DNA of 64,000 bases from contig BCHS01000004.1 of NCBI GenBank assembly GCA_039545275.1, forward strand, positions 883,078 to 947,077, given 5' to 3'. Positions 16,672-27,722 of this stretch are shown here, piece after piece. The notes beneath the pieces were generated by a model. The model was not told where the DNA came from. It saw only the letters and a list, made by a program, of their open reading frames with translations, and made no database searches. Within the stretch, counting starts at the first letter, position 1. Each line of letters begins with the position of its first letter. The position numbers were made by a program, and so were the translations under genes. The DNA is from Pseudomicrostroma phylloplanum (taxonomy: Eukaryota; Basidiomycota; Exobasidiomycetes; Microstromatales).

Positions 16672-17937
16672 ATGCTCAGAAGCTACCTTGTCGTTTCCAT
16701 CTTCTCACGCACATCTTCTGCATTCAGGCCGACTCCACGCTCTTTCACACGCTCCAACTCTCATTTCCTGTCCACCTCGGCGAACATGTCTTCTTCTGCC
16801 TCTTCCGCTCTGCCCTTTTCCTCGCCCGAGCTCACCGTAGCTCTCTCAGCGGTGCTCAGGGCTTCGCTGGCGACGACGCAGATCTTCAAGACGATCCCTT
16901 CTTCTCTGACAAAGTCGGACAAGTCGCCCGTCACGCTGGGTGACTTTGCAGCCCAGGCTATCGTGAACACCCTCATCTCAAAGTACTTCCCTGATGACGG
17001 CATCGTCGCTGAAGAGGAGGCAAGTGCCCTGCGAGAGGACGAGCAGCTCCGCGGCAAAGTGGGCGAGCTGGTCAAGATGGCCCTCGAGAAGGATGAGCAG
17101 TCTCTTACTGGCACAAAAGAGTCCGAGCTACCTTCCGGCGGCCAGAAGTGGTCGGCTGAAGATTGGGAGCAGTCCGACCGCTTCCTCTCTGCTCTGGATC
17201 GTGGTAACTTCAATGGAGGACCCTCGGGCAGATTCTGGGCGCTGGACCCCATCGATGGAACCAAGGGTTTCCTCAGGGGTGGACAGTACGCCATCTGTCT
17301 TGCTCTCGTAGAGAATGGAGAGCCAATTCTGGCATGCATGGCCTGCCCCAACCTTCCCTACGCTGTGAGCGACGAGAAGCCCAAGGAGGGTGATCGCTCA
17401 GGTGTGCGTGGAGAGGGAAGCGTCTTCATCGCTGCCAAGGGCAAGGGCGCTTTCCACCGCTCCATCGCTCCGCCATCGGCTACATTCGAGCCCATCAAGA
17501 TGAACTCGCTCTCTGGTGGCCTCTCCTCGGCTTCCTTCTGCGAGTCAGTAGAGGCCGGACACTCCTCCCAAGGAACCAATGCCCGCATCGCCGAGCTCCT
17601 CGGCATCTCTTCCCCGCCCGTCCGAATGGACTCGCAGGCAAAGTACGCCTCTGTAGCGCGAGGCGACGGTGACATCTACCTGCGTCTGCCAGTGGGAGAC
17701 GGAAGCTACGTGGAGAAGATCTGGGATCACGCAGCGGGTGCGCTCCTTTGCGAAGAAGCCGGAGGCAGTGTGAGCGATTGCTCGGGCAAGCGGTTGGACT
17801 TTGGCAAGGGAAGGACACTCAGCGCGAACAAGGGCGTGGTTGTAGCACTCAAGGGCAGACATGCCGAGGTCGTCGAGGCAGTCAAGAAAGCTCTGATCGA
17901 GGAAGGAAGGGGAAGCCTGTTGGGGGACCAAAAGTAA
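16672..17937 (+). CDS. 3'(2'),5'-bisphosphate nucleotidase (Hal2/Met22 type)
   Basis: An intronless gene. It removes the 3' phosphate from PAP, the by-product of sulfate assimilation, and is a lithium/sodium-sensitive enzyme. Signatures of the inositol-monophosphatase fold: DKSPVTLGDFAAQA, VAEEEAS (metal-binding Glu), DPIDGTKGFLRGGQYA (metal-binding Asp residues) and WDHAAGALL. There are two candidate starts. The ATG at 16672 gives 421 residues, with a 38-residue leader rich in Arg and Ser and free of acidic residues, like a mitochondrial presequence. The ATG at 16786 (MSSSASS) gives the usual cytosolic enzyme of 383 residues. Either or both may be used. Confidence 0.9.
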   Translation: MLRSYLVVSIFSRTSSAFRPTPRSFTRSNSHFLSTSANMSSSASSALPFSSPELTVALSAVLRASLATTQIFKTIPSSLTKSDKSPVTLGDFAAQAIVNTLISKYFPDDGIVAEEEASALREDEQLRGKVGELVKMALEKDEQSLTGTKESELPSGGQKWSAEDWEQSDRFLSALDRGNFNGGPSGRFWALDPIDGTKGFLRGGQYAICLALVENGEPILACMACPNLPYAVSDEKPKEGDRSGVRGEGSVFIAAKGKGAFHRSIAPPSATFEPIKMNSLSGGLSSASFCESVEAGHSSQGTNARIAELLGISSPPVRMDSQAKYASVARGDGDIYLRLPVGDGSYVEKIWDHAAGALLCEEAGGSVSDCSGKRLDFGKGRTLSANKGVVVALKGRHAEVVEAVKKALIEEGRGSLLGDQK

Positions 17938-18152
17938 AGGGCAAAATGGGGTCGAGATACATAGAACGGGTTTGCGATCGCAAATGTGACTATTGCGAGC
18001 AGAGATGGATGAAACAAAACAACCGCGTCGTGAATGCGGTGACAAAAGATTCTAGCAAAGATGGGTATAATGGATACTTTTACAATCGCATGCCTGATGT
18101 GCTTGCAGCTTCATGCGATCTCGGACTCGCAAGAAGGTTTCTTCTGTTCCTC

Positions 18153-20069
18153 TCACTTCGCTGCGAGGGCATTGAGTGCGACGCTCTTGCCGGCAGCGGC
18201 GGTAGCCCTTGCCTCTACGATCTTCCGACGACTTTCCTCGGCCGCTCGTCTTTTCGTTTCGAGCACCCTTAGGGCGTTGAGCGTAGCTGGCGTGCTCGGG
18301 ACACCTGGCCGCCTGGCTTGTGGTTGTGCAGGTCGAGCATAAGGATGAAATGAGGAGGAGCCTGCCGGTCGCGAGGAGGTGGAAGAAGATGGGCCAGAAG
18401 CGGAAGAGCTTGCTGGCAATGATGACTTTGCGCTCAAGGAGTGAGCAGGGCGTGTCGTGCCGTCGCTCTTTTGAAGAGGACTATGGCCGCTTACCCGAGA
18501 GGGGGCATTCTCCTTGCCGTCTGTCAGAGGCAGGGCGGATATAGTATCTTGAAGTGCCTTTGCACTGCCTTTCGGCGCCTCTCCCTTTTGCGCCTCTTGG
18601 GCCGGTCTAGGTCCACACGTGTTTCTTGACCTGCTCTTCTCGTAAAGCTTCGCGACGAACGGCGTCTTGATCGTCCCCTTCGAGAGCAATGCGGACCCCA
18701 ATGACGACCGAGGTTTCCGAATCGCCAGTCCTGGCAGAGGTCGTCGGGCAGCTTCGGCCTTCGACTTCAGCTCTGACGGCTTTACTGCAGACGAGCTATC
18801 TCTGGCATCTCTGACAAGAGGCGCTGCCTGAGTCTTTGATTTGTCTTTGATCATCGTAGCGCTTCCCACACCACGCTTCTCAGATCCGCTTTGCTTGCTG
18901 ACGGCTCCCCTGCTCGATGCTGTGCTGGCGGTGCTGTTCGCCTGCCCCTCGACCTTTGCCCTCTTCTTGCGGCTCCCTTCTTGCTCAGGCGATTGAGTGG
19001 ACGAGACCGATCGGCCCCTCCCTCCTTTCCTGCCCAGGCTCCAATGCTCAGCAATGCTACCGGTCTTGCTCCATTGCTTCTGATGCGCTCGTTCGAATCT
19101 TTCGGCGCCCTTAGGCGCCGCCAGCTCGTTGCTGCTCTTGCTTCGGAGAAGGGACGATGTTGAGGGCGAATGGGACAGCGTCGGTCGCGTCGAGGATGAA
19201 GACAGTGTTGCTGGCGGTACGCCTGAAGCTGCTAGACGGGCATTGAGCTGCTGCAGGACGCTTGCTGAAGCCGGAAGGGAGCTTAAGCAGGAGGCAGAGG
19301 CGCCTCCGAGCGGGCATGTGAATGTGAATTGGGGTACGATATGATCGATCGCCGCTGAACCCTCCTCTACGTTGTCGGCGACTTCAGTCCCCGTAGAAGG
19401 CAGCGCAGGGTATAGCCCGGGCGAGTCTGTGCTTGTCTTGACGTTGCTGACCGGTACCGGAGGTATGTAGGCAAAGGTAGCAGGGGCTACAGACTTGCGG
19501 GGCAGACCAGCGAGCTTCCTCGGACTAGAAGAAGGGATAGCCTCAGCTGTCTCCATTGGCACCGTAGCTTCGTGTTGGTCGTGGGGCGAAGGTGAACGCT
19601 GCCGCTTGGAGGGAGAGGCGTGTACGGCGTTGAGAACGAAGGCACCGGGCATGGTGCAGTCAGCCTCTTCGAGAGGCGCTGCGCTTTCTGTATTGGTGAG
19701 GTCCGGGGCAGCAGCTGTCACAGATTCGTCTGTGACTGGCTCTGGCGAGCTCGATGCAGACATTGAAGTGTCTTCTCCTGCTGTAGCTGATTCACAGCTT
19801 GCGACCTGCTGACCATGCGTGCTCTGGGCTTGAGCCTCCAACAACTTATCCACAAGATCGGTATTCTGTGGATGTGTAACAATGAGCGGTGTAGTCAAAG
19901 AGTGAAGGTCAGCAGTCCGGTCCAAGCTTGAGTTTGAAATATTCTCAGTTCGACTACTCACCTTGCCTACCGCCTTGACATCCCATTGCTTGCAGAGCTG
20001 AACGAGGGCAGGTCTCTTGAGCTCGGCCAAGTCGGCCGGAAGAGCAGGTGGCTCAGTCGAGATCTCCAT
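18153..20069 (-). CDS. SAP-domain protein, function unknown
   Basis: Two exons, 19962-20069 and 18153-19865, giving 606 residues. Residues about 9-47 form a SAP motif (ADLAELKRPALVQLCKQWDV, then DLVDKLLEAQ), a DNA/RNA-binding helix pair. The intron interrupts it just after VKAVGK. The rest is Ser/Ala-rich and disordered, with a phosphorylation-prone KRQRSPSP, an NLS-like RKKRAK and a basic coiled C-terminus (VLETKRRAAEESRRK). This suggests a nuclear chromatin- or RNA-associated protein. The 96-nt intron is a multiple of three without stops, but has a good GTGAGT donor and CACAG acceptor. No closer family is recognised. Confidence 0.65.
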   Translation of the reverse strand: MEISTEPPALPADLAELKRPALVQLCKQWDVKAVGKVSSRTENISNSSLDRTADLHSLTTPLIVTHPQNTDLVDKLLEAQAQSTHGQQVASCESATAGEDTSMSASSSPEPVTDESVTAAAPDLTNTESAAPLEEADCTMPGAFVLNAVHASPSKRQRSPSPHDQHEATVPMETAEAIPSSSPRKLAGLPRKSVAPATFAYIPPVPVSNVKTSTDSPGLYPALPSTGTEVADNVEEGSAAIDHIVPQFTFTCPLGGASASCLSSLPASASVLQQLNARLAASGVPPATLSSSSTRPTLSHSPSTSSLLRSKSSNELAAPKGAERFERAHQKQWSKTGSIAEHWSLGRKGGRGRSVSSTQSPEQEGSRKKRAKVEGQANSTASTASSRGAVSKQSGSEKRGVGSATMIKDKSKTQAAPLVRDARDSSSAVKPSELKSKAEAARRPLPGLAIRKPRSSLGSALLSKGTIKTPFVAKLYEKSRSRNTCGPRPAQEAQKGEAPKGSAKALQDTISALPLTDGKENAPSRVSGHSPLQKSDGTTRPAHSLSAKSSLPASSSASGPSSSTSSRPAGSSSFHPYARPAQPQARRPGVPSTPATLNALRVLETKRRAAEESRRKIVEARATAAAGKSVALNALAAK

Positions 20070-20334
20070 GTTCGGTCGACGAAAGCGCTCGATGACAGGA
20101 GTGACAGGCCGTAGCTGCTGGTTGTAATCGACGATTTTGATGTCTGTCTTGGCGGGACGGAAAGGGCTCGAGTGAACATCTAGACAGGCGGCAGCCGAGA
20201 CCAACACCTCGGCTCCGCCGCGCGCAACGACGCAGGGGCCTCCTCCAATGGCCACTGGTCAGTGCAGATGGCGAGGCAGCCGTACAGCCTACAGCCACCA
20301 GCCACTGCCACTGCCATCGTCCACTCGGAGCGGG
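20070..20334. promoter_or_regulatory. Divergent promoter, SAP protein / TBC protein
   Basis: 265 bases between two divergent starts; GC-rich, no clear TATA box. It must carry both core promoters. Confidence 0.45.
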
Positions 20335-22767
20335 ATGACGGTCCTCTCCTCGTCCGGTGAGACTCTGCCGCAGCGCAGTGCACGAAGGGAGGCAGCAGTC
20401 AGGTCGCAGTGGAGCGCCCTCGTCAAGGATCAGCACGGCGACTTCCAAGAACGATGGCTCGCTTCCGCTCAAGCATCCTCCCCTTCCTCTTCGTCGACGC
20501 ATAGACCTCTGCGGTCGCTCCACTATGCCACATCGTTGGCATCCTTCGATCCATCACCTTCGACATGGTCATCTCGTGTGAAGAAGCAACGCAATGATTA
20601 CGCTCGGAAGCGACGCAAAGTCCTCAGAGCCCCTGATGGTACATTGCCCGAGGGAATCGAGGAGGATACAGCTGATCAGGAGCAGAGTCGCTCAGCAGAC
20701 TGGACGGTTAACAATCCTCTCAGCTTGGACGAGCAGGTATGTAAACTTACAATCTAGCCACAGACCAACATGATGCTCACCATCAGCGGGTCTCTTGCCT
20801 GACTGCCGCGACAGAATCCCTGGGCGCTGCATCGTGCTTCTATGGAACTTCTACAGACAATCGAGACCGATGTATCTCGCTGTCTACCCGAAGTGGCTAG
20901 CTTGAGAGACTCATCAGTACAGCGGTCGCTCGCCCACCTCCTTTTCGTATGGTCCTCCCTGAATCCAAGGATTGGCTACCGGCAAGGCATGCATGAGCTC
21001 GCAGGCGTGCTCTGGATCGTCCGGGAAGCGGACAGTCTTACGCGAAGTAGCAACGACCAGTCCGATGCAGCGGCAGAAGTCCTCGATGGGCATTATGTAG
21101 AGCACGATGCCTACACGATGTTTGATGGACTCATGACAAGGATGGAAGACTTCTATCAGTGGCAAGCAGGCGAGACAGCCCCTGCAGGCCCCAGCACCGC
21201 CCCACCGTATCAGCCTCCCATCCTTCAGCGCTGTGCGAGCGTGTCGTCCAGTCTGAAGAGGTGCGATCCGCTACTCGCGGCCCACCTCTTCTCGCTTGGC
21301 ATTGAGTCTCAGCTCTACCTCTTACGATGGATGAGGCTGCTCTTTCTCCGAGAGTTCTCTCTTGAGGCCACATTGGAGCTATGGGATGTGATGTTCAGTC
21401 AACAAGGAGGATCTAACCAAGACACTCGGCTGGAAGTAACAGACTGGATCTGCATTGCTCTCCTCTTGCGTATGCGCAATAGACTACTCGTCGAAGATCA
21501 GGGACAGGCATTCCAGGCTCTCTTGCACCCTGCGCAGGCCGAAGAGAGCGACGAAGAGGAGCCAGGAGAGGCACAGAAGGCCCCGGCTTCTAGCTCTCGG
21601 TCAAGCCCTTCGAAAGCTCCCGGGCACTCCCATCACCATACGCCTTTGCTCTACACGCAGTCACTCGCGTTACGAGCGAGTCCGAATCCTCAGACGGGCG
21701 TGCAGTGCGTCTTTCAGAATGCAGAGCTGCTGGGCATCCCCATTGCGCCGCCGCCCGTCAGTAACGAGCGGCCAGACACGTCGCCGAGTGCAAGGACGAA
21801 GGCGACCACTCTGTCTCACACTGCAAGAAAAGCTCGAGTCCCACTTCCGCTGACTCCGGACATGATCCCAGAAGGACTGAGTGAGCTAGCTCGAAACGTC
21901 TACACCAGCTATGCATCTGCACGACCGGACTCGGCCTTCTTTGCGACTGCCCAGAGACTCGCCACTGCCTACGGATCTGGGAAGCGGGGAGACGAAAGTC
22001 GTGGCGATGGCGGAGGGTTCCCTGAACGGTCGAGATTGGACGAACTCGAGAGGAGACGCAGAGAAGGCGAGCGAGGCGGAGGCATTTTGCAAGTCCAGCG
22101 GCAGAGCGGAGACGAAGGCAGCAAAGGACCTTCGACTGCCTCGATCCCCGCGAAAGACAGGGATGGCAAGATGGGGGAGGCTCTGGCCGCTGTCATCTCT
22201 GCGCTCGAGAAGGACTGGCTGGGTGATGAAGCCCAGCCACAGCAGGAGAAAAGTACTGCTTCACCTGCCGCATCGCAGAAGCAAGCCCGCTACTTTTCAA
22301 CACTGGCTACCCTCAAGCATGTACGAGATGTTCTGACGGGACGGGAGGCAGACTTCGACGAAACAGGTATGAAGGCCACTCTTGCGGCATTGCAAGAGAG
22401 CAGCGGAGGCGAATCCGATAGGCCAGCCACCTCGAGCGCCAAGGATGTCCTCAGGTCACCGACGGCATCGCCGGCTATATCTTCTTCGCAGCCTGCTGAA
22501 CCGCGCCTCGAGCCGCCTTCAGAGGCACCAGCCGCGTCACCATCGGTGCCACAGCACGTCTCCACCTCGCTCCCACGCACGACTCTACCCCGGGCTCGCG
22601 CTCCTCCGCCTGCTGCAAAGGCGCCCTCCTCTTCTACTCCCGCACCGGCAAGATCAGAATCTCACCCTGCTCCCCAATCTGCCGCCCGCGGTCCATCACA
22701 AGACCTGACGGCGCAGAGCTCCCGGAAGGGCGATACGGGTGGCGGTGATCCGCTTGGCGTGCTGTAA
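20335..22767 (+). CDS. TBC-domain Rab GTPase-activating protein, TBC1D5-like
   Basis: Two exons, 20335-20736 and 20815-22767, giving 784 residues. The intron (GTATGT...ACAG) falls just after NNPLSLDEQ. The TBC domain starts near residue 140. Both catalytic fingers are intact: IETDVSR (IxxDxxR, Arg156) and YRQGMHE (YxQ, Gln191). The NNPLSLDEQ...W lead-in and the large insert around residues 200-260 resemble TBC1D5, a retromer-associated GAP for Rab7-type GTPases. The C-terminal 350 residues are low-complexity, Ser/Pro/Ala-rich, with a DRDGKMGEALAAVISALE helix near the middle. It should act on endosomal membranes. The exact Rab substrate is inferred from the subgroup. Confidence 0.82.
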
Positions 22768-23027
22768 AGCGGGCGTGACTCGCTGAGCAGATCTACGATC
22801 AGACTCACTCGGACTTAAGAGGTTGAGCATGTGATTGCATATACAGATAAGCTGTAAGCGTGTAGTACATCGCGCCTGTGCGCACTTTCTCTTGAGAAGA
22901 GGGGAGCGGCCGCTGGTATTGTGAACTTCGAACATTGTACGATTCCCGTTTGCTGGAGTGGTCTAAGTCTGATTGCCTGCTTTGCGTAGAGAGTGATGGA
23001 GGGCGGCCGGATTTCCCTTGGCTAGGC

Positions 23028-23963
23028 TTACTGAGTCTTACGAGCCGTGGGTGGTGTACGAACGACGCGAGGCAGGAGGAACCCCTTCCAGGTCCCCTCG
23101 TCCGCATAAGTATACGCGTCTGGAGATACGCGGAGGGAGAGGGAGAGCAAGGAAGCCGAGCAGACGAGGTGGTAGGCTCCGTATCCCGTGAGGATATGCC
23201 ACCATGCATGTCCCTCGAAGAGGATCCCCGGCACGTTGCCCACTCTCGCCCGTAGGACCCTCAGACCTTCGCAGAAGATATTGTCGATGTTCCAAACTAC
23301 GAAGCCGAAGATGAAGACGGCAGCGCCGAAGCGGTAACTGGCTCGGATGCGCTCGCGCTGCTCCGGTGCAGAGACTAGCGGGGAGCGCGAGGCGTAGAGG
23401 AGGTAGAGGACACGCAGGGCAGTCGCGATTTGAATTGCGCCATAGGAAACTTGGTGGAGCACGGGATTCGGAAGTGCCAGATACGAGACGGTGATCAGCA
23501 CTGCTGTACTTGCGAGGAGGAGCGGCAGGAGAGGACCTCCGGTGCCTTTTGCGAGCGTCTCGCCAAAGGTAAGCTGACCGCCCTTGCCGTCTTGTCTCTT
23601 GATGGGGCTCGTCTGCGGGCTCGTCTCGAGGATACAATAGCTGAGCAAGAGTGATGTGTATATCATAGGTAGCTCATCGAGGAGTTGCGCCTCGAATTTC
23701 AGCGTAGCGTGAAAGAAGAAACTGCCCACCCCTACCAGGGCCACGCCGGCATAGGCGAGTACGAAGCGTCTTCCTGTCTTTTCTCTTCGAGCATTGTAGG
23801 CACCATAGAGGGAGAGAGCGACAAAGGAGATGTTGGTGAGAGTGTTGCAGGGTTCGGCCATGTAGGGTGTGAGACGATACTTGTCCTCGCACCAGAGCAG
23901 AGAGGAGGTGACTGGTCCCCAGTACGACTCCCGGGAGACATCGTGGGCAGAGGTCCAAGCCAT
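23028..23963 (-). CDS. Alkaline ceramidase (Ypc1/Ydc1 family)
   Basis: An intronless gene for 311 residues. It hydrolyses ceramide to sphingoid base and fatty acid in the ER. The CREST-superfamily pattern is visible: YWGPVTSSLLWCEDKY and NTLTNISF near the N-terminus, the metal/catalytic set in GSFFFHATLKFEAQLLDELP, and the C-terminal HAWWHILTGYGAYH with two His. Seven hydrophobic segments are spread through the chain. Length matches the fungal family. It is an ordinary housekeeping sphingolipid gene. Confidence 0.9.
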   Translation of the reverse strand: MAWTSAHDVSRESYWGPVTSSLLWCEDKYRLTPYMAEPCNTLTNISFVALSLYGAYNARREKTGRRFVLAYAGVALVGVGSFFFHATLKFEAQLLDELPMIYTSLLLSYCILETSPQTSPIKRQDGKGGQLTFGETLAKGTGGPLLPLLLASTAVLITVSYLALPNPVLHQVSYGAIQIATALRVLYLLYASRSPLVSAPEQRERIRASYRFGAAVFIFGFVVWNIDNIFCEGLRVLRARVGNVPGILFEGHAWWHILTGYGAYHLVCSASLLSLSLRVSPDAYTYADEGTWKGFLLPRVVRTPPTARKTQ

Positions 23964-24420
23964 TGAGTAGGGGGAGAGAGCTTTCTAGAGTAAGGAGTGA
24001 GAAGATCTAGGGAACTCGGGAACACCGTCTGAAATCTAGAAAGAAGGTGAGGTTGGTGGGAAGAGGTAGCAAATGCACAAGGTAGAGCGGAAGGACGTCG
24101 AAGAGGGAAGGAGATACACCCAGCGCGGAGTGGCACAGGCAAGAGAGGGAGCAGCGGAAAGAGGAGGCACCGGGCCGCCGGGCGTAAGGGCGTCGGCCCG
24201 TGCCGTGAGCGCTGCTGAGTTGCACACGGCCACAAGAAAATGCCCCGGTGAGGCATTGACGTGCGCTCGGCCATTTCAAATACAGCCCGCGCAGGAATTC
24301 ACACGCTCCCTCGCCGGGTGATTAGCTCCACAAAGGCTGCTAGCAGCCAAGCCTAGCGTCTATCAGTATCATCATCATTCCATTTAGTCTATCGTCTACA
24401 GTACATGTCTAGGCCGTCTA
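23964..24420. other. Intergenic region
   Basis: About 460 bases between the ceramidase start (minus) and the aldo-keto reductase end (minus). Purine-rich on the plus strand from 24000 to 24150. It should contain the ceramidase promoter. No gene is seen. Confidence 0.45.
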
Positions 24421-25553
24421 CTAAGCAATGTTGACCTGGTTCTCGGCGTGCTGCACCTCGATAGTCTCGCCAAAGACATTGATGGACCACTGGGGCTTGT
24501 AGTTCCATGGGATGTTGAACCTCTTGTGGCCTGAAGTGCGGATCCTGCTGCTGACCTTCTTGTGCTCCTCGGGGGTGAGCTCGATCTGCTCAAAATTCTT
24601 CTGGATCCTGGCGGGTGTGACACTCTTTGGGATCAAAGAGAGGCCGTCCTGGATGCCCCAGGCGATGAGTACCTGACCGGGCTCGGCGTTGTGTGCCTTT
24701 GCGACCTCCTGCACCTCGTCGCAGTTGACCAGGTCGTAGAGCTTGGCATCGGAGGAGCCCGCAAGGTAGTTGGCCGAGTTACCCAATGGTGAGTAGGCAG
24801 TGAGATGCACGCCCTTGAACTTGCAGTACTCGACGAGGTCCGACTGGAACAGGAGCGCGTGACGCTCGATCTGGTTGACGGCAGGGACGACGCCGGTGAC
24901 CTGCGAAATACCCTCGATGTGCGAAGGAGTGAAGTTGGAGACACCCACAGACTTGACCTTTCCAGACTTTTGCAGGTCTACCATGGCCTGCCATGTTTGT
25001 GCAAGGGTAGTCTTGAGGTCGAGGTGGATGAAGTCCTTGTTCTCTGGCGAGGGCGGCATGAGCTTCTCGTCCGACTCAATATCGTCGTTGTCGGGAACGA
25101 ACGGCACGGGCCAGTGGATCAGGTAGAGATCCAGGTAGTCGAGGCCAAGCTGCTTGAGTGTGTGCTTGTAAGCCTTCTCAACAAGGTGAGGCTGGTGGGC
25201 ATTGTTCCACAGCTTCGAGGTAATGAAGAGGTCCTCGCGCTTGGCGATACCCTGCTTGAACACCTCTGCGAAACCAGCACCGACTTCCTCCTGGTTGCAG
25301 TAGATCCTGGCCAGGTCGAAGTGCTTGTAGCCCACCTTGGCGGCTTCAATGACGGCATTCTTGACCTCTCCTGGCTTGCTGAGCCAGGTGCCCAGACCGA
25401 GCTGGGGGATGACGTTCCCGTCGTTGAGCTTGAGGGTCTGTCAGGGGGGAGAGGCAGATTTCTCATAGCTGATTAGCACCTGGGACCGAGAGTGCGACTC
25501 ATGAAGCAAGTCTAGTGCTGCTGCCTCTGTCCACTCACCTTTCCGAATGACAT
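24421..25553 (-). CDS. Aldo-keto reductase
   Basis: Two exons. A 15-nt coding exon at 25539-25553 (MSFGK) is followed by an intron of about 100 nt and a main exon at 24421-25437, giving 343 residues. The first exon is easily missed; without it the protein would lose the conserved LNDGNVIPQLGLGTW start. The catalytic tetrad is intact: Asp and Tyr in FDLARIYCNQEEVG, Lys in ITSKLWN, His in LIHWPVP. NADPH-binding features include the SVTPARIQKNFEQ loop (Lys-Ser-x-Thr-like). It resembles glycerol/xylose/aldehyde reductases of fungi. The substrate cannot be assigned. Confidence 0.85.
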
Positions 25554-26013
25554 GGCTGAATATTGGTTGTATGGTGTCGGAAACAAGGGAACTCACGTAG
25601 AAGAGAGGAAGGAATGTATTCGTACCAAAACGATATGTGGAGGTGGATCAACCTCGGAGCCGAGGCGGCAGAGCGGATCGCGCGATTTGACGGGCCCAGC
25701 ACGCAGAGTCACCCGCGAGACTGGCAGCAAGGATATGTTCGCACGTGCGATACTCAAAGCCTGCCTCCCTCACCGAGCCGCACATCAATTGCAAGAAGAT
25801 CTTTTCCCCTTTCGAGGAGCATTGTAGCGATGTAGATTCCTCCCAACTGCCCAATAGGGCTACGGGTGGGCAACCGTGCGCAACATCCTCGAGCAGGGAG
25901 AGTCGTGGCTGTCAAGCGATGCAGCGGCATGAGCTGCCAGCCGACTCAAGCATGAAATAAAGATGTAGTCACGTCTGGATATTATTCATTGCCGGACTTT
26001 GAGAAGAATCACC
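25554..26013. other. Intergenic region
   Basis: About 460 bases upstream of the aldo-keto reductase (minus) and downstream of a Lys-Thr-repeat gene (minus). No gene or RNA is recognised. Confidence 0.45.
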
Positions 26014-26725
26014 TTAGTCAATGGCCGGCCCCGTTTCCGAATCAGCTACGAGCTCGCCGCCTTGTTCTCCATCGGCTGTGACGTCGTCGTCGTTGGTATC
26101 TTCGCCGGTTGAGTCGGCATCAGCGTCGTCGGTAGGGTCAGCATCATCATCCCCATCATCCGCGTCGTCTCCATCATCGCCATCGCCATCGTCGTCCGCG
26201 TCATCCCCATCATCCTCATCCTCTCCGTCATCCGCATCGTCGCCATTCTCTCCTTCAGCAATATTATCCCCGCCATCCCCGTCGTCCGAGTCCCCCGAGG
26301 ATGTGGTGCTCTGAGGCTGAGCAGTGATCGTGACGGTGGCGTGCTTTGTCCTAGTCGCAGTACAGTGCTTGATCGTCTCTGTGTGCCTGGCGACCGTCTT
26401 GGTTTTGGTTTTGGTCTTGGTCTTGGTCCTGGTTTTGGTCTTCATGTGCGTCCTGGTCTTGGTCTTGATCTTGGTCACAGTCTTCGTCTCGGGTCGGATG
26501 ATGCGGCCGGCAGCTGATATGACAGGGCAAGAGATGCAGTCAGAACAAGAGCTCCCGCCTCCCCTTTTCGAGATCGTGAGGTGTTTTCTACTCACTCTTT
26601 GTGTGGTGCCTCGCCTTGCACTGGGTGACAGTCTTTGTGAGTACCACTGGGCCAGGGCGCGACTGAACGACCGAGGCCTGGAGGAGAAGAATGGCCAAGG
26701 CGAGGAAAGGTAGAGTGAGCCTCAT
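26014..26725 (-). CDS. Secreted Lys-Thr-repeat/acidic-tail protein, copy A
   Basis: Two exons, 26596-26725 and 26014-26513 (phase-1 GTGAGT donor, TCAG acceptor), giving 209 residues. The signal peptide is MRLTLPFLALAILLLQASVV-QS. The mature start RPGPVVLTKTVT is followed by an alternating Lys/Arg-Thr array (KTKTRTKTKTKTKTKT), a short core with one Cys (HCTATRT...ATVTIT), and a long Asp/Glu/Gly tail of about 90 residues. The halves are strongly basic and strongly acidic. The neighbouring gene at 27723-28754 has the same plan, signal peptide and intron position and phase, so the two are paralogues from a local duplication. No known family is recognised. Roles at the cell surface, in metal binding or as an effector are possible. 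Confidence 0.65.
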
Positions 26726-27722
26726 GGCTGTGAGGTTTTGATCGTTGTCACCGTTTTTCAGATAAGGTGTGATGCCAGGTCGAACCAATCGCAAGGATCT
26801 GGGACAGGAGAGACGACGTGAGAGACGGCAAGGGGAAGTCGAAGTGACGAGGGTTGGTATCAACGGGGACGGTCCGCGGCGTGCTGGTCCACCAAAAAGG
26901 TAAGGGTATATAACTGCCTCTGACCTATTCCCGCCATTGCTCGACCTTGCAGATGCAGCGTCTTGAGACAGTCATGAGATTAGCTCTTGGCAATGCTACC
27001 CCTGCTGAACGAGCTGGGCAATGGCGCTGAGCTGAGCAAGGGTTCAGCCGGTCGCGGATGCTGCAAGCCCACCATGCTGACCGCCTGCCTCCTCTCTGTG
27101 GCAGAGTCTGCACAAGCTGCCGCAACGGTACGAGGGTAGAGCGTGAAGGCCTCGCCGCATTTGCTACAGACTGTGGGCCCTGATCGTTGTCACACCCCTC
27201 AAGACTATTCAGCCAGACTCGTTCCGGCGCAGAGGTAAATCAGCCTGGCCTTACGCCCTATCGAAGCCACGGCCGATCGCCATTTCAGCCTCAGCCAGCT
27301 CCGATCCGACGCCACACGTTGTCGAGTCCGAAGTGCGGGGTTAAGCCCTTTGGCGCTGCTCGTGCTACCCGCTCACCAACCACAGGACGATCGCTCTGCT
27401 ATCGGCGAGCTCTCGATCAATGCAGCTCCCTACCAGTCGCAATTCGGAACGTCTGGGCGGTGAGATTGAAGCATCACCCCAGCGGCGTCATTTCGGGCCT
27501 TCAAGCTGTACTGCCGCCACAGCGAGTGGCAATGGACACATCCAGAGACGAGAGAAGAACGAAATACGGTGACGCATGAAATTCAGGGTATCAATAACGA
27601 CGGGGCTACAATAGCTATGATGGCTCGAGGAAACGGACACGAGCTGGCCAATGCAGGCAGGAACCCAGGAACAAGCAATTTCAATGTCTGCTAAAGGGTC
27701 TCTGGCCTGACACCGTGCTCGT
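26726..27722. other. Intergenic region between the two Lys-Thr-repeat genes
   Basis: About 1 kb. The first 200 bases upstream of gene A hold its leader and TATA box. The remainder has no convincing gene; open frames are short and without similarity. Confidence 0.5.
26908..26914 (-). promoter_or_regulatory. TATA box of Lys-Thr-repeat gene A
   Basis: TATATAA on the plus strand (TTATATA on the coding strand), about 185 bases upstream of the ATG at 26725. The paralogue has the same element at nearly the same distance. Confidence 0.5.
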
